IMG/VR virus record: IMGVR_UViG_3300046009_015348
Coordinates: 1-24,109 of that record
Reading direction: 5' to 3' (one strand)
DNA from: a virus
Length of the DNA stretch: 24,109 nucleotides
Part shown: one piece after another, positions 6,497 to 15,900 of the stretch
Numbering within the stretch: position 1 is the first letter of the stretch
Layout of the letters: every line of letters begins with the position of its first letter
The notes under the pieces: generated by a model
The model's input: only the letters and a program-made list of their open reading frames with translations
The model's database searches: none
Told to the model about the DNA's origin: nothing
Translations under genes and position numbers: made by a program

Positions 6497-7417
6497 ATGG
6501 CAAGTAACATTGTAATTAATGTAGCATCAGGCAATACGGCAAACATCGCCACCAACGAGATCGGAGGAGCACAGTATCAGGTATTTAAAGTTGCCTACGG
6601 CAATACCTCAAGTGCCTCTTTGGTTTCTTCATCAACCCCACTCCCGGTCGTCCTATCAACTGGCGTGACTGCGAATATTGTAAATTTTACGGATCCAGTT
6701 ATTGTTGTCGGAAACAGCGCAGGAGATGCAGTATTCGTCCAAGGCACCGTGAGCGTACAAGGAGTCAGCGGAGCTCCCCTAGCGATCACGGGAGGCATTG
6801 CTAGAAGCTATACGAGAGACAGCATGGCTGTATATGGATTTGGCGGTAATACTTGGATACCAGCAACCTTAGTTGGCTCGGGCGGAGCCGCTTTGGGGGT
6901 TTCGGGAAATGCTCTCAGAGTGTCGGTACAAGATATCACGGTCACTGCATACATTAATCCAACAATTGCAGTTGAAAATTCTGGAGCTACGGGGTCTCTT
7001 AGAGTTCAAGGATTTACCGGAGCTTATCCGTTCACCGTTGCTGTATCTGGAACTGCTGCGATTAACGATACAAATATCGTAAATGGAATTACTGCAATTT
7101 ATGCAAAAGTAGATGACATTTATGATGCTTTATCTGTATTTGGCTTGGTAAGACCTAGCGGAGTTACCGCAGGAATAAGAACCCTAACTACCGCATCTGT
7201 TCAATTGAATAGCGGGTTTACTTGCTATGCCGGAATAAATTTGAAGGCATCTTCCTCAAACACAGATATAATATACGTAGGAGACAGCAATCTAGCAACA
7301 AATTTGGGATATAATCTAGATCCCGGCGAACAGCTGTTTTTAAACGTAGGCAATTTGAACGTTGTTTACGTGAGAGCTAAAACCTCGACACAATCAATAA
7401 GTTATTTCGCTTCATAA
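6497..7417 (+). CDS. Beta-rich virion protein, probable capsid decoration or fibre component
   Basis: The 306-residue product is rich in Val, Ser, Thr, Ala, Gly and Asn and poor in charged residues, as expected of an extended beta-structured virion protein. Short repeated strands (VQGTVSVQGVSG, LRVSVQDITVTAY, LRVQGFTGAYPFTVAVSG) fill the first 190 residues. The last 80 (ASVQLNSGFTCYAGINLKAS, then IIYVGDSNLATNLGYNLDPG) form a compact beta domain of a kind seen at the C-terminus of phage head or tail decoration proteins. No family is firmly recognised. The first half has GC-rich, C-ending codons like gp32, suggesting an abundant product. It has its own late promoter, a clear GGAG site, and the next gene starts one base after its stop. 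Confidence 0.6.
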   Translation: MASNIVINVASGNTANIATNEIGGAQYQVFKVAYGNTSSASLVSSSTPLPVVLSTGVTANIVNFTDPVIVVGNSAGDAVFVQGTVSVQGVSGAPLAITGGIARSYTRDSMAVYGFGGNTWIPATLVGSGGAALGVSGNALRVSVQDITVTAYINPTIAVENSGATGSLRVQGFTGAYPFTVAVSGTAAINDTNIVNGITAIYAKVDDIYDALSVFGLVRPSGVTAGIRTLTTASVQLNSGFTCYAGINLKASSSNTDIIYVGDSNLATNLGYNLDPGEQLFLNVGNLNVVYVRAKTSTQSISYFAS

Positions 7418-7418
7418 T

Positions 7419-8732
7419 ATGACAGATACAAATAAATCTTTAACTGTTGTTAAAAATATAAGTTTATTTGCCACAAATTTTACTGGAGCTACATTAGATC
7501 CCTGTTTTACCAAAGGCTTATTGGAAACAAGCCCAAATATTTTAAAATCTGGTTCTAGTTTTTTTATAGATTATTCTTCTTCTTCCAATTCTTCTGATTT
7601 AAAGTTTTTAAAACAATTTTTTGGAAATCTTTCAATTGGAAATACATTCGCAATTGGAGGAGGAACTTATTACATAGAAGAAACCGGAGAACAAAAATTT
7701 TTTGCAGGAATTTATACTTTAAATGGAGTTACGGGAAATTACAATACTTATATAGATGCAATAGGAGTAACTTTTTCTACTTCTATTACCGATGGTTTTT
7801 ATCAAAGTTATAATTTTAGTTCTCCGCCAGTTTTAACAGCAATTAGCGGAGCGACAGCACAATATTTTCAAGCAAAGTTAAATAAAGAAGATCCATTAAA
7901 TTTAAATTTTTTGGGAGTATATGGTAGCGATTATGGATTTGAAGAATTTTTAGAAGTATCAGGCGCATCTTTAAATTCCGGAAGATTAAAAATAAAGTCT
8001 TCAATAAAATTAAATGATAATTCAGAAATAATTTACATAGACCCAAGCGAAACAATTTTAAATGAAAATTTATATTTTGTTCCTAGCAACATAAACATTT
8101 ATATGCGTGGGGTTCCGGATTTAACTACCTTAACAACGTCTAAAATTCAAAATGGAATTATAAACAAGTTAAATTCTTCCGGAGCTATAATTGATATATA
8201 CAACAATCAAAATTATTATCAAAAATATTGCAGAGAATTAAATGACCCGACCCACACTTTTAATTGGTATGGCGCAGCGAGAATAAACAATACGGAAAAT
8301 CTTTTTAATCCATATGCGTACAACGGTCTTTCTTTGAGCATCGATCACTATTCCAACATAAAGTTAGAAACAATAAGAGTTTTTGTTGGTACTGGAGTAG
8401 AAGGAGTATCTACAACATCGCTTGCTACTGTTACCCTAGTTGATGGCTCTAATACATCAGAAGTTTATTACAATAGTGTTGGGATTAGCACAATTTTAAA
8501 ATTTGATTTATCGGATTCTTCTTTAGTTTCTTCTAAAATTTCACCTTATTTGGACTATGAATGTTCGCTCCCTCTGACAGAATACTTCTTTTTAAATGGT
8601 GTTCCCGGCTTCGATGGTTGCTCTTTTATATACATCAAAGAATTGAGCGCACCTAAAGTAATATATTTAAAAGTGGAAAAAAAAGTTGTTAATATTTTAA
8701 AAATAGTTATTCAAAACTCTGCCCAAGAATAA
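7419..8732 (+). CDS. Large beta-rich virion protein of unknown family
   Basis: The 437-residue product starts one base after the previous stop and is probably cotranscribed with it. It is Ser/Thr/Asn/Tyr-rich, without signal peptide or membrane segment. Recurrent SGA and GVTG turns suggest a surface fibre or decoration protein. The codons are much more AT-rich than in the preceding gene. I recognise no domain or catalytic motif. Its 3' end overlaps the convergent gene at 8711-8992 by 22 bases, and no terminator is visible between them. Confidence 0.6.
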   Translation: MTDTNKSLTVVKNISLFATNFTGATLDPCFTKGLLETSPNILKSGSSFFIDYSSSSNSSDLKFLKQFFGNLSIGNTFAIGGGTYYIEETGEQKFFAGIYTLNGVTGNYNTYIDAIGVTFSTSITDGFYQSYNFSSPPVLTAISGATAQYFQAKLNKEDPLNLNFLGVYGSDYGFEEFLEVSGASLNSGRLKIKSSIKLNDNSEIIYIDPSETILNENLYFVPSNINIYMRGVPDLTTLTTSKIQNGIINKLNSSGAIIDIYNNQNYYQKYCRELNDPTHTFNWYGAARINNTENLFNPYAYNGLSLSIDHYSNIKLETIRVFVGTGVEGVSTTSLATVTLVDGSNTSEVYYNSVGISTILKFDLSDSSLVSSKISPYLDYECSLPLTEYFFLNGVPGFDGCSFIYIKELSAPKVIYLKVEKKVVNILKIVIQNSAQE

Positions 8733-8992
8733 TTATTGCCATCATAGTGGTAGACATAAACCTTTCCATCTTTTTCCCAATATTGTCCCGTTGTAGGCGA
8801 TATAGGAGGGGTATTCGAAGAATATATCACATTTGAACCTGTCAATTGCCAACTTTGTTTATCTCTAAAGGGAGAAAGTTCAGTTTGTTTTATTGCCTTG
8901 TAAATATTTCCTTCAAATAAAACAGTATCTCCTGCGAGATACTGTTTTTTTAGGCCCGATGCGTCTAATTTTTTATATTTTCCTCTAAACAT
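8711..8992 (-). CDS. Small carbohydrate-binding-like (CBM5/12-type) virion protein
   Basis: In the 93-residue product, residues 18-52 (YLAGDTVLFEGNIYKAIKQT, then SWQLTG) follow the CBM5/12 or chitin-binding type 3 pattern: Y-x-GD-V-x-x-x-G-x-x-Y-x-A, then a Trp at the end of the module. The second half (PPISPTTGQYWEKDGKVYVY, then SWAEF) is a short beta module common in phage tail-fibre proteins. A sugar-binding role in host attachment is inferred. The ATG lies 8 bases after a CTAAATA late motif, with no ribosome-binding site. The 3' end overlaps the convergent gene. Confidence 0.6.
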   Translation of the reverse strand: MFRGKYKKLDASGLKKQYLAGDTVLFEGNIYKAIKQTELSPFRDKQSWQLTGSNVIYSSNTPPISPTTGQYWEKDGKVYVYHYDGNNYSWAEF

Positions 8993-9000
8993 TATAAAAA

Positions 9001-9007
9001 TATTTAG
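9001..9007 (-). promoter_or_regulatory. T4-type late promoter for the CBM-like gene
   Basis: CTAAATA on the minus strand ends 8 bases before the ATG. The predicted leader is only about 3 bases. Confidence 0.6.
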
Positions 9008-9017
9008 AGAAAATATT

Positions 9018-9299
9018 TTACTTAAAACTTATTTCTCTCTTTTTTTCCAAAGCTTCTTTCCATTTAATATAATATTCTTCCATGTCTTCACTCAAATCAC
9101 TTAAAAATAAAATTTCAGAATTTGGTATGTCTATGCCTTCTCTAATCTTTGCGTAAGGAAGCCAAGTTACCAGTTGCCAATTATGATTTTCTACAGCAAT
9201 CATAGCAGTCATATTTTTAATATGTGTATGGGTTTCCTTTTTTTCGTATTCACAAATAATTTCTTCACCGTATTTAAATTTTAATAAACCTGTTTTCAT
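9018..9299 (-). CDS. Sm/Hfq-like small phage protein (paralogue 1)
   Basis: The 93-residue product starts with LKFKYGEEIICEYE, the beta1-beta2 hairpin of an Sm-type (LSm/Hfq) barrel. It continues with strands through TWLPYAKIREGIDIPNSEI and ends in a charged helix (DLSEDMEEYYIKWKEAL). It is clearly a paralogue of the gene at 19825-20139, which has LNSGEEIITRFE, MPWLIYTKASQGINVPNTFI and EPLDEMKQQYDASL in the same order. Sm-like proteins in bacteria and phages bind RNA. That role here is inferred from fold pattern only. A good ribosome-binding site (AAAGGAG) precedes the ATG. Confidence 0.6.
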   Translation of the reverse strand: MKTGLLKFKYGEEIICEYEKKETHTHIKNMTAMIAVENHNWQLVTWLPYAKIREGIDIPNSEILFLSDLSEDMEEYYIKWKEALEKKREISFK

Positions 9300-9329
9300 A
9301 ATTAAAATATATCTCCTTTTTAAAGATTA

Positions 9330-9938
9330 TCAAGTATTTAGTTTTCTTTTTGAACAACCACAAGACTTTTTTATTTTTGGTTCTGTTAATGGTTTGGTTG
9401 GCGTTTTGTTAACTGGTGTTTCTGGTTGTTTTGGTTTATCCGGTACTTTTGGTAAATTTAAAATATCAGCTGGATCAAGGCTATAATTGGGTAAATCCAT
9501 TTCTTGTGCTTTTCTTGATAAATATTTTTTATAATTTTTTATATCTTTATATTTCAAAGAATGCAAATCTTCTACATAAACTTTTCTGAATTTTATAGAT
9601 GGCCAATAAAAACTAAACAACGAATTAAACTTTACTCTACGAGCTTCACACCCGCAATTTCCATTTGTTATCCATACTATTAATTTTTTTAATCCAGTAT
9701 ATCTGGTAATAAAATCAATTATATCACCCGAACCTATTTTATTTAACTTTAGCATTAACAATTTATTAAAATTTATATTTAAATTAAATTTTAAAATTTT
9801 ATTATAAATTCCATAATCCAAAGTATTTAAAATTAATTGGTCTTGTTTTCCAATTTTTAAAAAATGGTTTTCGGATTTTGATGTTGATGTTGAACCAGTT
9901 GTATTAAACATCATTGGAATGTCATTAATATGTTTCAT
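9330..9938 (-). CDS. Unknown virion-associated protein with two CGC motifs and a Pro-rich tail
   Basis: The 202-residue product shows, at residues about 70-110, GSGDIIDFITRYTGLKKLI followed by NCGCEARRVKFNSLF. This is a small module (G-G-D-x-I-x-x-x-T-x-x-x-G-x-K then CGCExRR-x-x-x-N) that I recall from phage structural gene clusters, with no known function. The C-terminus has a proline-rich linker (KVPDKPKQPETPV) ending in SCGCSKRK. The paired CGC motifs suggest metal or disulfide chemistry. It lies directly downstream of the giant Cys-rich gene (27 bases) and has its own late promoter, so a partnership with that protein is plausible but not shown. Confidence 0.55.
   Translation of the reverse strand: MKHINDIPMMFNTTGSTSTSKSENHFLKIGKQDQLILNTLDYGIYNKILKFNLNINFNKLLMLKLNKIGSGDIIDFITRYTGLKKLIVWITNGNCGCEARRVKFNSLFSFYWPSIKFRKVYVEDLHSLKYKDIKNYKKYLSRKAQEMDLPNYSLDPADILNLPKVPDKPKQPETPVNKTPTKPLTEPKIKKSCGCSKRKLNT
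9335..9341 (-). promoter_or_regulatory. Candidate late promoter for the Sm-like gene at 9018-9299
   Basis: ACTAAATA on the minus strand lies inside the last codons of the upstream gene (K-L-N-T-stop). The predicted start is about 30 bases upstream of the ATG, with AAAGGAG in the leader. Being within coding sequence lowers confidence. Confidence 0.4.
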
Positions 9939-9951
9939 ATGTCACCTATTT

Positions 9952-9959
9952 TATTTATT
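9952..9959 (-). promoter_or_regulatory. T4-type late promoter for the CGC-motif gene
   Basis: AATAAATA on the minus strand, 13 bases before the ATG, with an AGGTGA ribosome-binding site between. The predicted leader is about 7 bases, starting inside that site. Confidence 0.6.
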
Positions 9960-9965
9960 TTAATT

Positions 9966-12900
9966 TTACGCACCACAACAATCCAATATAAGACATGTTA
10001 TATTTCCCGCCTGATATACTACTTGTCCTTGGTCGCTTACTACCTTTTTTACATTGCTTGGTGGAGCATTTGGAGTATCATCCCCACCACCAAAGCAGGG
10101 AGGATTTTCCAATACTATTGAAAATTTACTATATTCAACAAAAGATACTTCATCCCCAACCACGTATCTGGCTTCGTCTCCTAATACCTCCGGAACATCC
10201 GTTACAGTACCGTATCTTACAAGTAATCTATTTGATCCACCTTCTGCCGTATCTCCCAATTCAAATACCTTTGCGTATAATTCAAATCTCAATTTATCAG
10301 TTTCATTAACTTCTATTGGCATTGTAACATATTGATTAAAAATATAACGACCAAAAGTGGGGATTTCTTGGATTGTTACTGTTGGTGGTATGGGTGGTTC
10401 TACAGTGTCATCGCCCGGTTCTTCTATTACAGATTGTATAAATTCTCTATCAACAGTTGGCGAATAATCAGAATCATTTAATAACAAAGTTTCAGCTCCA
10501 AATTGATCCACTTTATAAAGTCTGGCACCAAATTTTACATTTAAATCGGGATTTTTTTTAGTAGCAGAAATTTCATATTTGAATACTCCCTTTGATATTT
10601 GTCTAACTCCTAATTCCGTATTGGATGTAAATTTGCCTAAAATATGTTCTCTAATTGGATTTTCTAATGTATCGAATTCAATTTCTTCTACAAAAACTCC
10701 ATCTTCTAAAAATGGGTCACCATTAGTGATATCACAGCCACCACAGTCAGCATTTGCATCTATAGCATTGCTTAAACATTTTATAGCATCTTGTGGGCCG
10801 TCTTGTGAACACTTCAATAAATTATATTTCGACAATGCAATGACTTCCGGATCATTCGTGTTGCTAGAGCCTTCAATCAAAGGACTATAATAAAACATTG
10901 GTTTCCATTTTGGAGAATTAGAAAAAAACCAAGGTTCTGTTTTATGCGTATACTCGCTATCATTTAAAACATCTATAAAAGTTCTTTTAGTATTTTGATA
11001 ATTTGTATCATTTTCCGGGGGAATCGTATAACTAATTTGTTGATCTACTCCCCACAGCAATGCACGGCTGGGCGAAATTGCTTTAAATCCTCTATTATAA
11101 TATATTGCACCTCCTGGTCTAATTTTTTCGCCGCTCCTCACTGTGCAATAACCATCTATTATCTCGTTTGTTCCTTGTTGATATATTGGACCGCACTCAA
11201 AACCACATGCAACGAATGCCACTGCACCATAACCTACTACAGCTGAAAGTGGATTTCTATTTGGTCCGCCCTGTCCTCCACCGCAAAGAGAACATCCTGA
11301 AGGCCCGTCTTCTACATCACAAATTTGATTTTGAAATTTTAGATCCAGTGCAACTAACCCAGGATCTGTTATTGAAAATATTGGCCATTCAACAGCATTT
11401 TCGGACCCATAATTTGGACCACTTAATGGATAATCGAATAAACTTAAATAAGCACTGGAACCACACAACCCTTCCCCGTTTGGTCCGTTTCCGCCTCCAA
11501 ATCCACATAGTGTACAGCCAACTGGATATGGAGCAGTAAAGCCCACACATGGATCTTCTTCGCCTTCCTGTACGAAAGGAAATCTTTGAAAGATACCATC
11601 ACCATCGGCATCAACACAAACATAATCTTTTTCTGGATTATAAACTAAAGGAGCTATTTCTCTCAAGAAATCTGGATTATTAAAAATTCCATATACTCCT
11701 GTAGTATCATCGTAACCAAAATAATAATGTCTTTCTGCATATTTAAAATATGAAAGACTTCTTGCGACTTCTCTCATACATCCTCTTGATGGAGCATCAA
11801 ATCTTACAAATGATGCCTGAAGAACATCTTTTGTAGATCTAAAACTAACTTTTACAGGCACTGGTATAGCGGTCTGTATAGCATTTCCTGGCAATGCAGC
11901 AGGATTGTTCCACCTACTTGTCCCACATTCACCGGAAGAAACACAAGAAGGTATATTTCTTATTTCTGATGGTGGGGGTCTATCTGCCTGTGGTCTTCCT
12001 TCCCCCCAACAATCTCCATAATCCCCTAAACAAGATCTCTGATAAAATGATATAGCTCCAATTCCTCCTTGTTGGGCAGGAATATTTATTCCTGCATCTG
12101 GAACGCATGAAATTTCAGAACCCTTAATGCTAACTTCATTTTGAACTGTTGATGATTGGTAAGTAAATCTTCTCCAATCAGGCCGCATCCAAAACAATTC
12201 TGGATGTCCACTGAATGAAAATCTTGGGTCGAATCCTTGGTTTTCTTCATCTGCTCTATAAATATTATACGCCAAAGCAGAACATCTATCTGCTACTGTA
12301 ACAGGATTTCTTACTGTTAAATTATCGGGATTATTTGAAAAATCTCCCCCTTCTAGTGTTCTGCAGCATACCCCACCATATAAAAATTTAGAATAATCCC
12401 AAGAGCCGGGAACAGCATGAAAGAAGGCTTGTCTTCTAAAATAGAATGGTAAACTTTCAAAATTTGCAAATTGATATTTTAAAGTATCTTCTGCAAAATC
12501 CCCAGCTTTCCAAGTTTTTGCTTCTAGTCCAGTAGACACCAATGCCATTGCGTGTGCATAGCCCGCTCCAATGTCTTGCATAACTGCTGAGAATAGGTGT
12601 GCAGGAATTTCGGTTCCGAAATCTTCAATTCCATATCTTGTGTATGAATAAGTTCTATACGAATTGTATGTATTTTGTCCTATTGCTATTTGCTGACGAT
12701 AATGCACATAAAAAGAGTTTACGCCCACTGCAAAAGAAACAATTTCAATTGCGTTTGGCAGTCTCAATCGTTTGTATGCTTTTTTTCCCCGTTGATATGT
12801 CTCTATGTTAAACGCATCGGGAACCATGCTTGCATCACCCCATATGTGTATGGATTTATCTTCGGTAATACAAACACTATAGTCACAAGAACTTTTTATT

Positions 12901-15900
12901 TCTTCTATATTATCTCCAAAAGATGGATTTGTATAAGTTGCACCCATGATTGGACTGTGTGTTGCTCCTTTGCAAAATATTTCACAATCACCATATGTAA
13001 CATTCCATCTTCCAGCTAATGCTTTTATTTGATTTGGTACAAATACATCAAATGTTGTACCCGGTAACATTTCTCCGTTCTGATCAATTAAACCATATGT
13101 TCCATATATTTCTACTCTATTTTCATTTGTAACACATAAAGTGTTGTAATGGCCAGCCGCAACTTTAGTATAAGCTGGCTGAAATCTGACATCTGGTTCA
13201 AAAGTTTCCATTCTTTCTTGAAATGCTTCACCGGGATCTGTATGGTTTTTCCAATTTGTAAATTTTCCAAGAAGAAGTGGTGTAAGATCGTAATTAATTT
13301 CTCTAGCATTTAAAGGTGTGTTTAGTTCGTTAAAAGTGTAACATCCCTCTAAAATACATCCAGTAGGAGAATCTGGGCAATTTTCCTTTGCCTCTGGGGT
13401 TCCTTGATCAAAATGCAAAGCTCCCTTTATCTTAAATGTAAAATCACAATCAGTGCATTCAGAATTTGCGCCCCCGTCATCCCCACCGGGGCCAGACGCT
13501 TCTCCTCCACATTTTCTACAAGAAATTAAAATACCATTATCATTTAAAAGATACGGGCATCTTGATGCACATAATCTATAACAACTATTTGGTAAAGTTA
13601 CATTGTAGTAAAATTGTTGATTCCACTCTTCTTCTTTTACATAACCCGGTCTTGGAATGTGTGGAAAATAATTAATTCTTCCGTTCCAATTAACAGGAGG
13701 ACCATCAAAACCTGCAACAGGAATAAGATCACTTTGCCCCATACCTTTACTTGATTGATTGTAGGTGTTATCACTTAATGGAGTTGCAAAAAGTCCTCCA
13801 TAATCATCTATTGCAACTGTATGTTTAATGCCTACAGAAAAATCTGTCCATATATTCCATGCATTTGTTCCGGGATAAATTTTATCATCTGGATTTATAT
13901 CCTCGCAATAGTCTGGCGAATCGGAAACGGAAACTTGCGTAGAAGCCAAAGAAAATACGCCAATCGGGCTTCCCCACGCAACTAATCTAAAAGCATTACT
14001 CGGTCTAGTTTCAAATGCGCGTGGTCCGACTGGCTCCAAATTATTTCCACTTCCTTCGCTGTTACCATCTTCAATAAATCCAAAAGGATAATTTGGAGCA
14101 CAATAACTGAATGGTGAATTTACATAAAAATTATCGCCATTACAATCCCCACCAACAGAGGGTAAAGATTCTTTGTCCGTATATTGCGGACAATGGCCTC
14201 TTAGATATTCTACCATTGCAACAGCATAATCGAGACCGCCTACTTCTACTTTTAAAACATTTCCATCTGGCACATCGCCGGGATCTTTTAATTCTGGTGG
14301 TATATCATCAAATCCTCCATCATATATTGATCCTATTGAAAGATGTTGTGGGGCTCTAGCTAAACTTTCATTTCCAAAACCAACTGGAATCAATTTTCCA
14401 GATGCATCTATAATATAACCACCAGCCAATCCTAAAGATATTTTTTGAGGAGAAAAGAATCCCAAATATTCTTCATCTTTTAATATGTTTGGAACATCAA
14501 ATGCTTGTGGTATATCACTAATATTATCTCCTTGATAGTAATCAGCTCCAGTTATACCTAAAGTAATTCCCATGAGAGGAGCAAACGATAATCCATAATG
14601 AGAACCGGTAAATCCCCATGCAGTAACACCAACTTCAGAAAGGCCAACAGGCAACACCGCTCTTCTTGGCAAAAAACATCTAAGCTCTTCTGCTACTCCA
14701 GCAGGACCAACCCAAGATTCATTATATGTTGGCCTATAATTATCTGTTAAAGATTCGGGATTAAATAATTTTTGTCTTATAATTTTTGGCGTTGTTGCAT
14801 TTAATGTGCCAGGAGAAACCGAAAAGAAATTGCAAAGATCTCTATATCCTTGTTCTCCATTGACTTCCAATGCAATCTCATCTGTTAAGATGAGTTCTTT
14901 CGTTTCCGGATCTTCTATTCCACTTCTTATTACATGATTAACTTCTTCTGAAATATCAATTGCATGGTCTTTTATTCTTAAAATGCTTTCCTCGACCATT
15001 TTTTCTAACCAAAACGAAACATATTGATATTTTATCACTTCTCCGCTAAAATCCCATTCGGGGGCACCCGGAATATCGCCAACATTTTCACAACCCGGAT
15101 CGACATTATAATATCTCAGTGTGTAAAAATATTCATAAAAATATTCTAAAAACTTTTTTCCATCAAAACTGGCATTATCGGGACCAACAATTCCTTTGTT
15201 TATAGATTTGGCTTCCATATTAACCAAATCAAAATGGAACAAAGGAACAGTAGATCCATTATATATTGCTCTTCTTGGAACCCCTCTTCTAACTTGCCAC
15301 ATCAAAGAATCATGTGGAAATGGATTATATCTAAATGTGCTGGGTCCCCTTGGAGTCAATATTCCGCCGTATCCCTCATATTGGCCAATCAAGAGCAAAC
15401 AGCTATTTTGCAAAGGTAGTATTTCTATTGATCTACTGCCAGCTTCAGATCTATAAGCATAAGCTTCAAAGTGATGAGATAGACCGACAATTCCTATTAA
15501 TTGATTTCTTAATTTTACATTTTGTTTTTGTTGTTTCCCAAAACTAGTAACTATTCTTTTATCAAAAAATCCAATTTGTCTAACAATTCCTTTATAGTAC
15601 GGACCAAAATCTTGTGTTTTGTCTGGATCAGATCCGTGGCCCCATATTTGATATGCCATTTTATGTTGTACTTTGGCTTTTCTTAACAAATATGGGGATA
15701 TTCCTCTGTTCCAACATCTTCGTCTATAATTTGGATTTAATCCCGGCAGATCGGATTGTGTGAAACAATTAACTCCCGGGCTACATGAACCTTGCCCAAT
15801 AGTTCTACCACGACCATCTTCTGCTGGATATATGTTCCTAAAACACGCTTGTCTGTTTTTATAGTATTGTTCTGTAAAACTTCCTAGTCTGTTAGTATTT

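Noticed and set aside
11168-11539. Plus-strand open frames opposite the giant gene (several between 9995 and 15547)
   Set aside because: All lie antisense to one long frame with clear protein character and lack start signals.
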